A stretch of 64,000 bases of DNA, from the NCBI RefSeq assembly GCF_020165855.1, contig NZ_JAIUFY010000014.1, forward strand, positions 372,001-436,000, read 5' to 3'. Within the stretch, counting starts at the first letter, position 1. Every line of letters begins with the position of its first letter. The translations under genes and the position numbers were made by a program. The notes under the pieces are model-generated. The model was not told the DNA's origin. It saw only the letters and a program-made list of their open reading frames with translations, and made no database searches. This document shows positions 34,109 to 42,310 of this stretch, in pieces. The DNA comes from Celeribacter litoreus (GTDB lineage: Bacteria; Pseudomonadota; Alphaproteobacteria; Rhodobacterales; Rhodobacteraceae).

Positions 34109-35437
34109 TCAGGCTGCGCTGCCTGGTTTGAGACCACGTGTGCTAAGCCGTTCCATGCGGAAGGGCGTCGGGTCGAAAGAGGGGGTGATGCCGCGCACCA
34201 GTTCCGAGATGAGCTGGCCGCCGCCGGGACCAGAGCCGAAGCCGTGGCCGGAATAGCCGGAGCTGATGAAGAGACCCGGCACCGATGCGATGGGGCCGAT
34301 GACCGGAATGGCATCAGGGGTCGCGTCGATCATCCCCGCCCAAGTGTGCGTCAGGCGCGCGCCGTCAAAGATCGGGAAGGCGCGGGCGAGGTTTTTGAGC
34401 GATTTGCGATTGTAGGTCTCGCTCGGCATCGGATCGAGGGTGCGGATTGTCTCGAACGGGGTCGCCTGATCGAGTTTCCAGTGACGCGGCATGGCGGCTT
34501 CTTTCATGAAATCACCGTTGAGGCGCAGCTGGATTTCCCGCCAGCTCGTGAGCAACGTCGGGAGAAACGCGCCAAAGAGGCGGAAACTGTCGGGGACGAT
34601 GGAGGCAATGTTCGAATTGCGCAGGGCGATCGTGTAGCCGCCGTCGAGTCGTTTGCGGAAGGCAAAGTCGCCACCACCGACAGGCATGTCGCCTGCGTTT
34701 CCGTCGATCTCGACGCGGGCCACAGTGCCGTGGAGTTTGAGCTGCGGAAAGTTCACGCCGAGGTTGCCGAGGAAGAGGCGGGACCATGCGCCCCCTGCGA
34801 CAATGGCGCGTTCGGTTTTGATCACACCTTTTTCGGTAACGACCTCGCTCAAATGTCCGGCACTTGTCTCAATGCCGCGCACGGCGCAGCCTTCGATAAT
34901 CGTGGCGCCGAGACGACGCGCGGCTTTCGCCATTTCCGGAACAGCGCGCCACGGTTCGGCGCGGCCGTCGTTCGCTGTATGCAGCCCCATAGAGAAGCGG
35001 TTCGAGACTCCCGGAAAGGATTGCGCGATCATATTTGCATCGAGCACGGTAGACGCCATGCCGGTCTCTTTCGCGATCTCGGCCCAGTCGGAAAATTCTT
35101 TGATCTCGCGCGGGGTGCGGCAGACGTAGGTGATGCCCGTTTCGCGGAAACCGGTATCAATGCCAAAGCGTTCGTCGAGACCGCGCCAGATGTTCAGGCT
35201 GCCGATGGTCAGCGGCAGTTCCGCCGGATCACGACCCATCTGACGCACCCAGCCCCAGTTGCGGCTGCTCTGTTCACCGGCAATCACGCCTTTTTCACAC
35301 AGAACGACCTTGAGCCCAGCTTCCGCGAGGAAGAGCGTCGCGGTCACACCTGCGATGCCACCTCCAATCACGACAACGTCCGCCGATTCTGGCAGCGTTT
35401 CGTCAGTTTCAATGCGTTCGATAACGTCGAGTATCAT
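34109..35437 (-). CDS. FAD-dependent oxidoreductase, DAO/glycine-oxidase family
   Basis: A 442-residue flavoprotein. The dinucleotide loop is DVVVIGGGIAGVTATLFLAEAG (about residues 20-41). It continues into a covalent-flavin-type region, EQSSRNWGWVRQMGRD, seen in gamma-glutamylputrescine- and D-amino-acid-oxidase relatives. The C-terminal FISSGYSGHGFGSGPGGGQL closes the FAD site. There is no signal peptide, so it is cytoplasmic. It is the first gene of the minus-strand oxidase-hyuA-hyuB run and divergent from a TRAP transporter. A secondary amine or amino acid released by the hydantoinase, such as a sarcosine-like or D-amino acid, is a plausible substrate. Confidence 0.87.
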   Translation of the reverse strand: MILDVIERIETDETLPESADVVVIGGGIAGVTATLFLAEAGLKVVLCEKGVIAGEQSSRNWGWVRQMGRDPAELPLTIGSLNIWRGLDERFGIDTGFRETGITYVCRTPREIKEFSDWAEIAKETGMASTVLDANMIAQSFPGVSNRFSMGLHTANDGRAEPWRAVPEMAKAARRLGATIIEGCAVRGIETSAGHLSEVVTEKGVIKTERAIVAGGAWSRLFLGNLGVNFPQLKLHGTVARVEIDGNAGDMPVGGGDFAFRKRLDGGYTIALRNSNIASIVPDSFRLFGAFLPTLLTSWREIQLRLNGDFMKEAAMPRHWKLDQATPFETIRTLDPMPSETYNRKSLKNLARAFPIFDGARLTHTWAGMIDATPDAIPVIGPIASVPGLFISSGYSGHGFGSGPGGGQLISELVRGITPSFDPTPFRMERLSTRGLKPGSAA

Positions 35438-35813
35438 CTCTATATCTGGCCTTAATTGTTCATGACGTCCGAAGCTGTCCCATTCTGTGTGGAGCTTCAG
35501 GCGACGGTCTGCGTGCGCTTGATGGAAGCTTTTGCTGCATTTTGGGAGATTGTGAAGCTTGTGCGCGGAAAATTTATCTGTTAGCGCAAAATCTTGCAGA
35601 AAAAGCTTAAAAAATAATCATAAAAAGTCAATTGGAGGAAATGTTATGCATCTTTTTGGTATTTTTTGTCGGAAACGTGCAGTCATTTGACAATCATCTC
35701 CAAAAACTGCCGAATGCTATCACGAACAGTGCGAAACCTTTCATCTTCGCGCACATCAGTCTCATCAATCTGCCGCATCCTCCTCTCGCGGCACATAAAA
35801 ACAGGGAACGCTC
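35438..35813. other. AT-rich divergent control region between the DAO-type gene and dctP
   Basis: A 376-bp intergenic stretch, clearly richer in A and T than its surroundings, that must hold the promoters of two divergent operons. The only coding candidate seen is a 14-codon frame at 35646-35690 with a good ribosome site. A TTGACA hexamer occurs at 35687-35692 without an obvious partner at normal spacing. No dyad convincing enough to call an operator was found. Confidence 0.6.
35646..35690 (+). CDS. Possible 14-residue leader peptide upstream of dctP
   Basis: ATG at 35646 is preceded by TTGGAGG with 7-nt spacing, one of the best ribosome sites in the window, yet the frame closes after 14 codons (MHLFGIFCRKRAVI). 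It sits 123 bp before the TRAP binding-protein gene. It may be a translated leader involved in regulation, a tiny protein, or a chance site in AT-rich DNA. There is no run of one amino acid as in classic attenuators. Confidence 0.2.
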   Translation: MHLFGIFCRKRAVI

Positions 35814-36836
35814 ATGTCTCTTTCTCGCCGAATCTTCCTGAAAGGCGCCGCTGCCACCGGCGCTCTGTCCGCTCTCTCCGTTCCGGCCTTCGCAAGCACG
35901 ATCAAATGGGATCTTGCCGATGAATACGGTGCGCAGGCCGTGTCCGGTAAAGCGTCCAACTTCTTCATTGAAACGATGTCCAAGAAGGTCGGCGACGTCT
36001 TTTCCCTGACCTATCAGGGCTCCGGCGCGCTCGGCTATAAATCTGTCGACCACTTCGACGCCGTTCAGGATGGGGCTGTGCAGGCCGCTGTGACCCTCGT
36101 GACCCAGATCGGTGGGATTGATCCGCTGTTCGATCTGTCGTCCTTGCCGTTCCTCGCCTCCACGCCGGACGAAGCCTATCTGCTCTGGAAGGCCGCCCGC
36201 GAAGAATACGCGAAGATTTTCGAAGAAAACGATATGATCCTGCTGTGGGCGATGCCGAACCCGCCGTCTGGCGTGAACGCACCGGCGCCCGTGACCTCCA
36301 TGGACGCGATCAAAGGTCTGCGCATCCGCACCTACGACAAAAACGGCACCGAGACCTTCATCAACGCAGGCGCTTCCCCTCTGCAGGTGGCTTGGTCCGA
36401 CCTGATCCCGCAGCTCTCCACTGGCGGTATCGACGGCGTTCTGACCTCTGCGGATGGTGCCCGTCAGCTGTCCATCTGGGACTACCTGAGCGACTACACG
36501 GAACTGAACTACGCGATGGGTCTGTTTATGTGTCACGTGAACCGTGACGCATTCGAAGACCTGCCGGAAAACGTACAGGCCGCCATGCTCGAGAGCATCG
36601 ACGAGTGCGATGCGCGGAACTGGGAGATCATGAGCGATTCCATCGAAACTGCCTACGCAGAGATGGAAGAAAACGGCATGACCGTGACCCGCGACACCGA
36701 GGTTCCGGCCGAGGTCTTCGCAGCGCTGCAAGAAGCGGCTGCTGACGTGAAGGCTGCATGGCTGGAGCGCACAGGCGCCCGTGGCGAAGCTGTTTTCGCC
36801 CGCTTCGAAGAACTGAAAGCCGCTACAAACGGCTAA
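35814..36836 (+). CDS. dctP: TRAP transporter periplasmic binding protein (DctP), Tat-exported
   Basis: A 340-residue TRAP binding protein. The N-terminus SRRIFLKGAAATGALSAL is a twin-arginine signal, cleaved near AFA-STIKWD, so the protein is probably exported folded via Tat. The DctP family signature region is GLRIRTYDKNGTETFINAGA with the ligand-anchoring Arg, and PQLSTGGIDGVLTS follows. CAGGGA precedes the ATG. It is first of a dctP-dctQ-dctM operon divergent from the DAO-type oxidase and HyuAB genes, and presumably imports the substrate they degrade. Confidence 0.92.
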   Translation: MSLSRRIFLKGAAATGALSALSVPAFASTIKWDLADEYGAQAVSGKASNFFIETMSKKVGDVFSLTYQGSGALGYKSVDHFDAVQDGAVQAAVTLVTQIGGIDPLFDLSSLPFLASTPDEAYLLWKAAREEYAKIFEENDMILLWAMPNPPSGVNAPAPVTSMDAIKGLRIRTYDKNGTETFINAGASPLQVAWSDLIPQLSTGGIDGVLTSADGARQLSIWDYLSDYTELNYAMGLFMCHVNRDAFEDLPENVQAAMLESIDECDARNWEIMSDSIETAYAEMEENGMTVTRDTEVPAEVFAALQEAAADVKAAWLERTGARGEAVFARFEELKAATNG

Positions 36837-36876
36837 GACTGCCCTCCCTGCCGGTCCGGGGATGCCCGGTCTGGTC

Positions 36877-36904
36877 GCGCGCCGTCTTTCCCCGGACGGC
36901 GCGC
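36877..36904 (+). other. Hairpin between dctP and dctQ
   Basis: A perfect 10-bp stem (GCGCGCCGTC at 36877-36886, complement at 36895-36904) with an 8-nt loop and no T-run after it. It is positioned, as elsewhere in this window, between the binding-protein gene and the membrane genes. Confidence 0.65.
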
Positions 36905-36926
36905 ACAATATTTGACGGAGACACCG

Positions 36927-37484
36927 ATGAGCACACAGATCCCCCCGAACCCCGAGGGCAAGACCGACCCGCAATGGCTCAGTGCCATCGCGCGTGTTTC
37001 TGCCGGATTGAACACCATGGCTGCGGTTTTCGCGGCTGTGATCCTCGCCCTGATGACCGCACTGATCATCGTCGAGATCGTTTTGCGCTTTTTCGACACC
37101 TCCACCTACATGGCGGATGCCTTTGTCTCCTACGGTGTGGCGGCGCTCACCTTCCTCGCGGCGCCTTGGGCGCTCGAACACGGGGCGATGATCCGCGTCA
37201 AACTCCTCTTGGACCGCGTTCACGGCCTCCCGCGCGTTTTGGCAGAAGGGTTCACGCTCCTGTCGACCGGTTGGATGCTCTGGTTCCTCTTGGCCTATGA
37301 GTGGAAGACCCTGACCAAACTCTGGGATCGCGGGTCCGTCAGCCAGCACATCGTGCCTGTTCCGCTCTGGATCCCCGAAGCGTTCTTCACCGCCGGTCTC
37401 GTCCTCATGCTGTTCCAGATTGTCGTGCGCGCTCTGCGCCTGATTGCATTGCGCCAATCCGACAACCGCGCTGTCACCCTCTGA
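36927..37484 (+). CDS. dctQ: TRAP transporter small membrane subunit (DctQ)
   Basis: A 185-residue membrane protein with four hydrophobic helices (about 26-50, 62-80, 103-124 and 145-168). It has the DctQ-type conserved stretch FVSYGVAALTFLAAPWALEHGAMIRVKLLLDR between helices 2 and 3. The ATG at 36927 is chosen over an in-frame TTG at 36912 because GGAG lies about 7 nt upstream. It forms the sodium-coupled TRAP membrane complex with DctM, whose gene begins 16 bp later. Confidence 0.88.
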   Translation: MSTQIPPNPEGKTDPQWLSAIARVSAGLNTMAAVFAAVILALMTALIIVEIVLRFFDTSTYMADAFVSYGVAALTFLAAPWALEHGAMIRVKLLLDRVHGLPRVLAEGFTLLSTGWMLWFLLAYEWKTLTKLWDRGSVSQHIVPVPLWIPEAFFTAGLVLMLFQIVVRALRLIALRQSDNRAVTL

Positions 37485-37500
37485 AGCTGAAAGGTCCAAC

Positions 37501-38805
37501 ATGACTCTCGCTCTCTCCTCGTTGATCCTCATGGGCCTCTTGGCCCTGTTCCTCGGCGCCGGCGTCTGGATCTTTAGTGGTCTCATCCTCGTCGGGACCT
37601 CTGCCATGTATTTTGTGCTCGACTTCCCGGCTGCGCGGATCGGGTCCATCGCGACCAAGGTGATTTCGTCCTCCGCGATCTCTTGGGAACTCGCCGCCAT
37701 TCCGATCTTTATCTGGATGGGGGACATCATCTTCCGCACCGACATTTCCCAGCGCCTGTTCCGTGGCCTTGCGCCGCTGGTTGCTCGTATTCCGGGTGGG
37801 TTGCTGCACACCAACGTCTTCGGATGCACGATTTTCGCCGCGATTTCAGGCTCTTCCACGGCGACAACTGCGACGGTTGGCAAGATCACCGTGCCGGAGT
37901 TGCAAGAGCGCGGTTACGACATCAACCTCGCCTCCGGCTCTCTCGCAGGGGCAGGGAGCTTTGGACTCCTGATCCCGCCGTCGATTACGATGATCGTTTA
38001 TGGCGTTTTGGCGGAAGTCTCGATTTCCAAGCTCTTCGCCGCCGGTCTCGTGCCCGGCCTCATGATGGCCGGTCTCTACGCGGGCTACATCGCCATCGTC
38101 TCTCTGATGAACCCGGACAAAGCGCCGCGCTATACGGGCGACACCAGCTTTCGCGCGATGCTGCATGGCTGTCTCGAACTGCTGCCGATTGCGCTTTTGA
38201 TGTTTGTGGTGCTCGGCTCGATTTATTCCGGTCTCGCCACCCCGTCGGAGGCCGCAGCAGTTGGCGTGTTTGCTGCCATCATGATCACCATCGCGACGCG
38301 GCAGTTCTCCTTTCACAAGCTGGCCGAGAGCCTCATGAGCACGCTGCGAGTGTCCGCGATGATCCTCATGCTGATCGCCGCCGCTGCGTTCCTCTCCGCT
38401 GTGATTGCCTATCTGCACCTGCCGACCGACATCACCGCCGCGATTTCGCGTCTCGACCTGTCGCCCTATGGCGTGCTGATCATTCTCGCGGTGCTCTACA
38501 TCATCCTCGGGATGTTCCTCGACGGCACCTCGATGACCGTAATGACGGTCCCAATCGCAGTTCCGCTCGTGGTGCAGGCCGGTTTTGATCCGATCTGGTT
38601 CGGGATTTACCTGATCATCATGATCGAAATGTCGGCGCTCACACCGCCCGTTGGTCTCAACCTCTTCGTTTTGCAGGGGCTGACCGGTCACACCCTTGGT
38701 CAAACCATGCGCGCGGCTGCTCCGTTTTTCCTCCTCTTGGTGCTCGGCGTCATTATCCTCGCCATCTTTCCAGAGATTGTCTTGTGGTTGCCTAATGCCT
38801 TGTGA
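37501..38805 (+). CDS. dctM: TRAP transporter large membrane subunit (DctM)
   Basis: A 434-residue inner-membrane protein with about 12 helices. The ATG at 37501 follows GAAAGG; an earlier in-frame Met at 37444 lies within dctQ. Family features are SSTATTATVGKITVPELQERGY, SFGLLIPPSITMIVYG, TPSEAAAVGVFAA and MSALTPPVGLNLFVLQG. It is the transport pore. It is followed after 66 bp by the DeoR-type regulator, likely in the same transcript or just downstream of it. Confidence 0.92.
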   Translation: MTLALSSLILMGLLALFLGAGVWIFSGLILVGTSAMYFVLDFPAARIGSIATKVISSSAISWELAAIPIFIWMGDIIFRTDISQRLFRGLAPLVARIPGGLLHTNVFGCTIFAAISGSSTATTATVGKITVPELQERGYDINLASGSLAGAGSFGLLIPPSITMIVYGVLAEVSISKLFAAGLVPGLMMAGLYAGYIAIVSLMNPDKAPRYTGDTSFRAMLHGCLELLPIALLMFVVLGSIYSGLATPSEAAAVGVFAAIMITIATRQFSFHKLAESLMSTLRVSAMILMLIAAAAFLSAVIAYLHLPTDITAAISRLDLSPYGVLIILAVLYIILGMFLDGTSMTVMTVPIAVPLVVQAGFDPIWFGIYLIIMIEMSALTPPVGLNLFVLQGLTGHTLGQTMRAAAPFFLLLVLGVIILAIFPEIVLWLPNAL

Positions 38806-38871
38806 TCTGTTGAGGCAAAAGCCACACGCGACGCATAGCGCGGGGGCGGCATGAGGAGAAAGGATCGAACA

Positions 38872-39705
38872 GTGACGGAGCCGATGATGAGCGACGAACT
38901 CCTGCCCGCAGAGCGCCGGCAGCACCTGATGGACTGGTTTGCCAACAATCATTCCGGATCGAGCCAGGATCTTGCACGGTTATTCGGGATCTCTGTGTCG
39001 ACCATCCGGCGCGATCTTGATCTGCTGGCGTCCGAAGGTCTCGTGAAACGCACCCACGGCGGCGCAGTCGCCGTGCGGTCCCGCGCGACATGGGAGCCGT
39101 CGACCGACTTGGCCCGACGGACGGCCGTTGAGGAAAAGCAGGCGATAGTGCTTGAGGCGATCAAGTTCATCGAACCGGGGCAATCGCTTCTGATCGATAC
39201 GGGCGCTGTGGTTTGTCATCTCCTGGCGGATGAAATTGCCAAGCTGACGATTCCGCTCACCGTGATCACCAATGATCTCTACGTCGCGAATACATTGACC
39301 TACAAAGAGAATATCGCGCTCCATGTGCCGGGCGGGGCCTGCCGGTTTGGCAGCTTTAGCTTGCTCGGGTCTCCGGGGGAGGACTTTCTCAAGGACATCC
39401 GCTGTGACATCTTCTTTATGTCGGCTGCGGCAGTGGACGAGACCTGTGTCTCCGAGACGATCATAGAGATGGTGCAACTCAAGCGTGCGATGGTAGACGC
39501 CGCGCGTGAAGTGATCCTCCTCGCGGACAGTTCGCGGTTCATGGAACGGGCCCTGCATCGGACCGTGGCGATTGACCGGATCAACACGATCATCACGGAC
39601 GAAGGGCTATCAGAAGAAAGCCGCCATCGTTTCCCGTCTCCGCAACCTGCCTTCCGGATTGCCAGTATGGAGAAGGGTGCGGCCAACGGTTCTGACGTGA
39701 CCTAA
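38872..39705 (+). CDS. DeoR-family transcriptional regulator
   Basis: A DeoR-type repressor of about 277 residues. The start is uncertain: GTG at 38872 has AAAGG 8 nt upstream and is used here, while ATGs at 38851, 38884 and 38887 are in frame. The N-terminal HTH is LARLFGISVSTIRRDLDLLASEGLVKRTHGGA, the DeoR hallmark. The C-terminal sensor domain has TGAVVCHLLADEI, TVITNDLYVANTL and the phosphate-loop-like ILLADSSRF. It lies at the end of the TRAP operon and probably controls the TRAP/HyuAB/oxidase genes. DeoR sensors usually bind phosphorylated sugars, so the effector is unclear here. Confidence 0.87.
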   Translation: MTEPMMSDELLPAERRQHLMDWFANNHSGSSQDLARLFGISVSTIRRDLDLLASEGLVKRTHGGAVAVRSRATWEPSTDLARRTAVEEKQAIVLEAIKFIEPGQSLLIDTGAVVCHLLADEIAKLTIPLTVITNDLYVANTLTYKENIALHVPGGACRFGSFSLLGSPGEDFLKDIRCDIFFMSAAAVDETCVSETIIEMVQLKRAMVDAAREVILLADSSRFMERALHRTVAIDRINTIITDEGLSEESRHRFPSPQPAFRIASMEKGAANGSDVT

Positions 39706-39761
39706 GCCACGCGCGCTTTATTCGTTAGGACATTTTCAAAAATTTGAGCTGAACGGGTAGG

Positions 39762-39781
39762 GGGGGCGATGCACCGCCCCC
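39762..39781. terminator. Hairpin between convergent deoR-type and usp genes
   Basis: GGGGGCG (39762-39768) and CGCCCCC (39775-39781) pair around a 6-nt loop, with two further G-T pairs possible. No strong T-run lies on either side, so it is a probable but not ideal bidirectional terminator. Confidence 0.5.
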
Positions 39782-39797
39782 TTCATCCTAGGCTGCG

Positions 39798-40241
39798 TCA
39801 GACGACCATCACGGGCATGGAGGCTGTGCTCGTCACCTTATGGCTCACGGAACCGAGCATATACCCCTCGGACGCACCGAGGCCGCGGGAGCCGATCACG
39901 ATCAGATCGCAGTCTTTCTCCTTTGAGAACGCGATGATGGTGCGGGCCGACGGTCCGCCCTTGATAAAGGCCTGCACCTTTTCGAGGCCGAGGTCGCGCG
40001 CGCGGTGTTTCGCGTATTCGCCGACTTCCCGTGCCGCAGCCTTCATGGCGTCATCGAGATTACCGGGCTCTTCGCCTTTGCCCCTCACCATGGAGAGCGA
40101 CGCTTCGAGGATCGAGTGGTGGCGGTAGACCGTTAGCACAATCAGCTCCGCGCCTGTCAGTTTGCTGAGTTCTATGGCCTTCTCAAGCGCGGCGTCCGCG
40201 CCTTTGGACCCGTCGTGCGGCATCAGAATTTTCTTGAACAT
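39798..40241 (-). CDS. usp: Universal stress protein of the ectoine TRAP operon (TeaD-like)
   Basis: A 147-residue UspA-domain protein. The ATG at 40241 follows GAGGAGG. The C-terminal nucleotide motif GSRG-N9-GS fits the G-2X-G-9X-G-S/T pattern of ATP-binding Usp proteins. It lies 10 bp after the TRAP large subunit gene on the same strand. A Usp gene directly after the TRAP genes is the arrangement of Halomonas elongata teaABCD, where TeaD negatively modulates ectoine uptake, and of roseobacter uehABC-usp. A role in adjusting transporter activity is therefore likely. Confidence 0.9.
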   Translation of the reverse strand: MFKKILMPHDGSKGADAALEKAIELSKLTGAELIVLTVYRHHSILEASLSMVRGKGEEPGNLDDAMKAAAREVGEYAKHRARDLGLEKVQAFIKGGPSARTIIAFSKEKDCDLIVIGSRGLGASEGYMLGSVSHKVTSTASMPVMVV

Positions 40242-40251
40242 GGCAGCCTCC

Positions 40252-41538
40252 TCATTTGCCGAATGCAATGTCGCGCAGGAACAGCGCAATCTGCGGGAAG
40301 AAGATCAGCAGGACAGACACCGACAGCAGCATGAAAATGAAGGGCGGCGTGCCTTTCACGACCTCTGCATAGGGACGTTTGAAGACCGCGATGGCGGTGA
40401 AGATGTCACAGCCGAAGGGCGGTGTCGCGCTGCCTATGGCCACCTGAAGCGTGATGATCGTGCCGACGAGCACCGGATCGAGACCGACCGATTGCACCAC
40501 AGGAGCAAAGATCGGCACAAAAATCAGGATGACCACGATCGGGTCCACGAACATGCAGCCAACAAAGAACGCGATCGAGATCGTAAAGAGGACGCCGTAG
40601 GGCCCCATCTCGTTGATGCCGATGCTGCCAAGCACTTGCTGCGGGATTTGGGCAAAGCTGATGACGTAGGAGAACGCCGCGCCCGCACCGACGAGGATGA
40701 ACACCACGGCAGTGATGAGGCCGGTGGATTTTGCCGTCGCGTAGAGTTGTTTGAGGCTCATCTCACGAAAGACGACCATCTCCAAAAGAAGCGCGTAGAG
40801 CACACAGGCCGCTGCGGCCTCGGTCGGGGAAAAGACGCCGCCATAAATGCCGCCGACGATGATGACCGGAAAGCCGAGGGGCCAAAGCGCCCGCTGGATG
40901 GCACGACCGCGTTCCCCCCACGTGGATTTGGGTTCGGTCGGGACATTGTTCCGGACCGCGTAAATGTAGGCGTAGATCGAAAACAGGAACAGGATCAAAA
41001 GGCCTGGTCCAATGCCCGCGATGAAGAGTTCGGAGATCGAGGTGCCGGACACCACGCCGTAGATGATCATGCCGATGGATGGCGGGATCAGGAAGGCAAT
41101 ATCGGACGAGTTGACAATGAGCGCGAGCACGAAACTGTCGTTATAGCCCGCCTTGAGCATACGAGGACGCAGAGGGCCACCAACTGCGACCACTGTTGCC
41201 TGAGTGGAGCCGGAGACTGCTCCGAACAGCGTGCAGGCCGTGGCCGTCGATACCGCGAGCCCGCCCTTGATGTGGCCGACAAAGGCCATCACGAGGTCAA
41301 TGAGACGGTTCGCGGACTGGCCGCGTGTCATGATGTCGGCGGCGAAGATGAACATCGGCACGGCAATGAGGCTCGCCGGTTGGATGCCGCCCAGAATTTG
41401 CTGCACCATCGTGTCCAGTTGGCCAAAGCCCTTGAAGAGGGTGACAAAGCCGATGAGCGCCCCCGCGATCAGCGGGATCATCATGGGGAAGCCGAGCAGA
41501 AGAAGCACGATCATCGTGCCGAAGATTGCCAGAGCCAT
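40252..41538 (-). CDS. uehC: Ectoine/5-hydroxyectoine TRAP transporter large subunit
   Basis: A 428-residue DctM-family membrane protein with about 12 helices. Family segments include TATACTLFGAVSGSTQATVVAVG, DIAFLIPPSIGMIIYG, SPTEAAAACVLYA and GSATPPFGCDIFTA. It stands between uehB, 3 bp upstream, and usp, 10 bp downstream. The ectoine assignment rests on the complete surrounding cluster (enuR, doeA, eutBC, asnC, doeC, doeD), not on the membrane sequence alone. Confidence 0.9.
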   Translation of the reverse strand: MALAIFGTMIVLLLLGFPMMIPLIAGALIGFVTLFKGFGQLDTMVQQILGGIQPASLIAVPMFIFAADIMTRGQSANRLIDLVMAFVGHIKGGLAVSTATACTLFGAVSGSTQATVVAVGGPLRPRMLKAGYNDSFVLALIVNSSDIAFLIPPSIGMIIYGVVSGTSISELFIAGIGPGLLILFLFSIYAYIYAVRNNVPTEPKSTWGERGRAIQRALWPLGFPVIIVGGIYGGVFSPTEAAAACVLYALLLEMVVFREMSLKQLYATAKSTGLITAVVFILVGAGAAFSYVISFAQIPQQVLGSIGINEMGPYGVLFTISIAFFVGCMFVDPIVVILIFVPIFAPVVQSVGLDPVLVGTIITLQVAIGSATPPFGCDIFTAIAVFKRPYAEVVKGTPPFIFMLLSVSVLLIFFPQIALFLRDIAFGK

Positions 41539-41541
41539 GTC

Positions 41542-42189
41542 TTAGACCTCCTCTGCCGTGTCGTCGGAATAGCCTTCCATCGTGCTTGTGGAGAGCCAGA
41601 TATCTTTGTGGATGATGTTTTTGATGGCGGTGAGGGCATATTGCAGCCCGGTCAGGAAAAAGCCCAAGGGCGCCCAGACGATGATCCACCAGACGGGAAT
41701 TTGCAGAGCGGGCAACAGACGGCCGCGCGACGCCTGAGCCAGAACATAATCAACAGAATACCACGCGAGCATGAACATCGCTGCCGCAGTGACGAGGGCG
41801 ATGACAATCATAAGAACCTTGCGCAGAGGCGGCTTCATCGCGTCGAAAAACGCGGACATCCGGATATGACGGCCATGACGCGCCGCATAGGAAATCCCTG
41901 CGAAAGTGATGAGAATGATCAGCGCGCGGTTGATCTCTTCGGAGAAAAAGAGGCTCTGACCAAAGACGAACCGCCCGACGACATTGGCCATCGTGTTAAG
42001 CGCCATCAACAGCACCCCGACCGCGAGGAGAAAGGCTTCGATCCGCGCGATAGCGAAATCGATCACCCCAAGGAAACCGGGAAGACCGGACACATAATTG
42101 GAATCGTCGATGTCATCGTCGACAGCTGGCGTCTCGAGATTTGCCAGAAGATCCGGATCGACCTTTGGTGCGGTTCCTTCGTCAGGCAT
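41542..42189 (-). CDS. uehB: Ectoine/5-hydroxyectoine TRAP transporter small subunit
   Basis: A 215-residue DctQ-family protein. An acidic, probably cytoplasmic N-terminal tail of about 40 residues precedes four helices (about 45-65, 85-102, 124-145 and 160-185). The conserved loop is [33 protein letters not shown]. The long acidic tail is more than the short leader in the other DctQ of this window. It partners UehC in a sodium-driven TRAP system and follows the hairpin that separates it from uehA. Confidence 0.88.
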   Translation of the reverse strand: MPDEGTAPKVDPDLLANLETPAVDDDIDDSNYVSGLPGFLGVIDFAIARIEAFLLAVGVLLMALNTMANVVGRFVFGQSLFFSEEINRALIILITFAGISYAARHGRHIRMSAFFDAMKPPLRKVLMIVIALVTAAAMFMLAWYSVDYVLAQASRGRLLPALQIPVWWIIVWAPLGFFLTGLQYALTAIKNIIHKDIWLSTSTMEGYSDDTAEEV

Positions 42190-42224
42190 ATGCGATATGT
42201 CCCTGCGCTGTAAGAAGTTGATGT

Positions 42225-42267
42225 AAATTTAAAAAGTTGTCGAGCCGTCGGGGAATGACGGCTCGAC
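42225..42267 (-). terminator. Rho-independent-type attenuator between uehA and uehB
   Basis: A perfect 11-bp stem (GTCGAGCCGTC at 42239-42249, complement at 42257-42267) with a 7-nt loop. On the minus strand it is followed by AACTTTTTAAATTT, a T-rich tail. Some transcripts should stop after uehA, raising binding protein over membrane subunits. Confidence 0.8.
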
Positions 42268-42310
42268 GTCCGCTCGTTTAAGAGCTGTTTTCCACGCTTG
42301 CGCGCAGTGA

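Noticed and set aside
35694-37889. A 731-codon minus-strand frame opposite dctPQM
   Set aside because: The plus strand carries three clear TRAP genes with signal peptide, helices and family motifs. The reverse frame shows none and begins without a ribosome site.
40162-42213. A 683-codon plus-strand frame opposite usp-uehC-uehB
   Set aside because: It is a His/Asp/Arg-rich translation of the reverse complement of membrane-protein genes, an artefact of codon bias.
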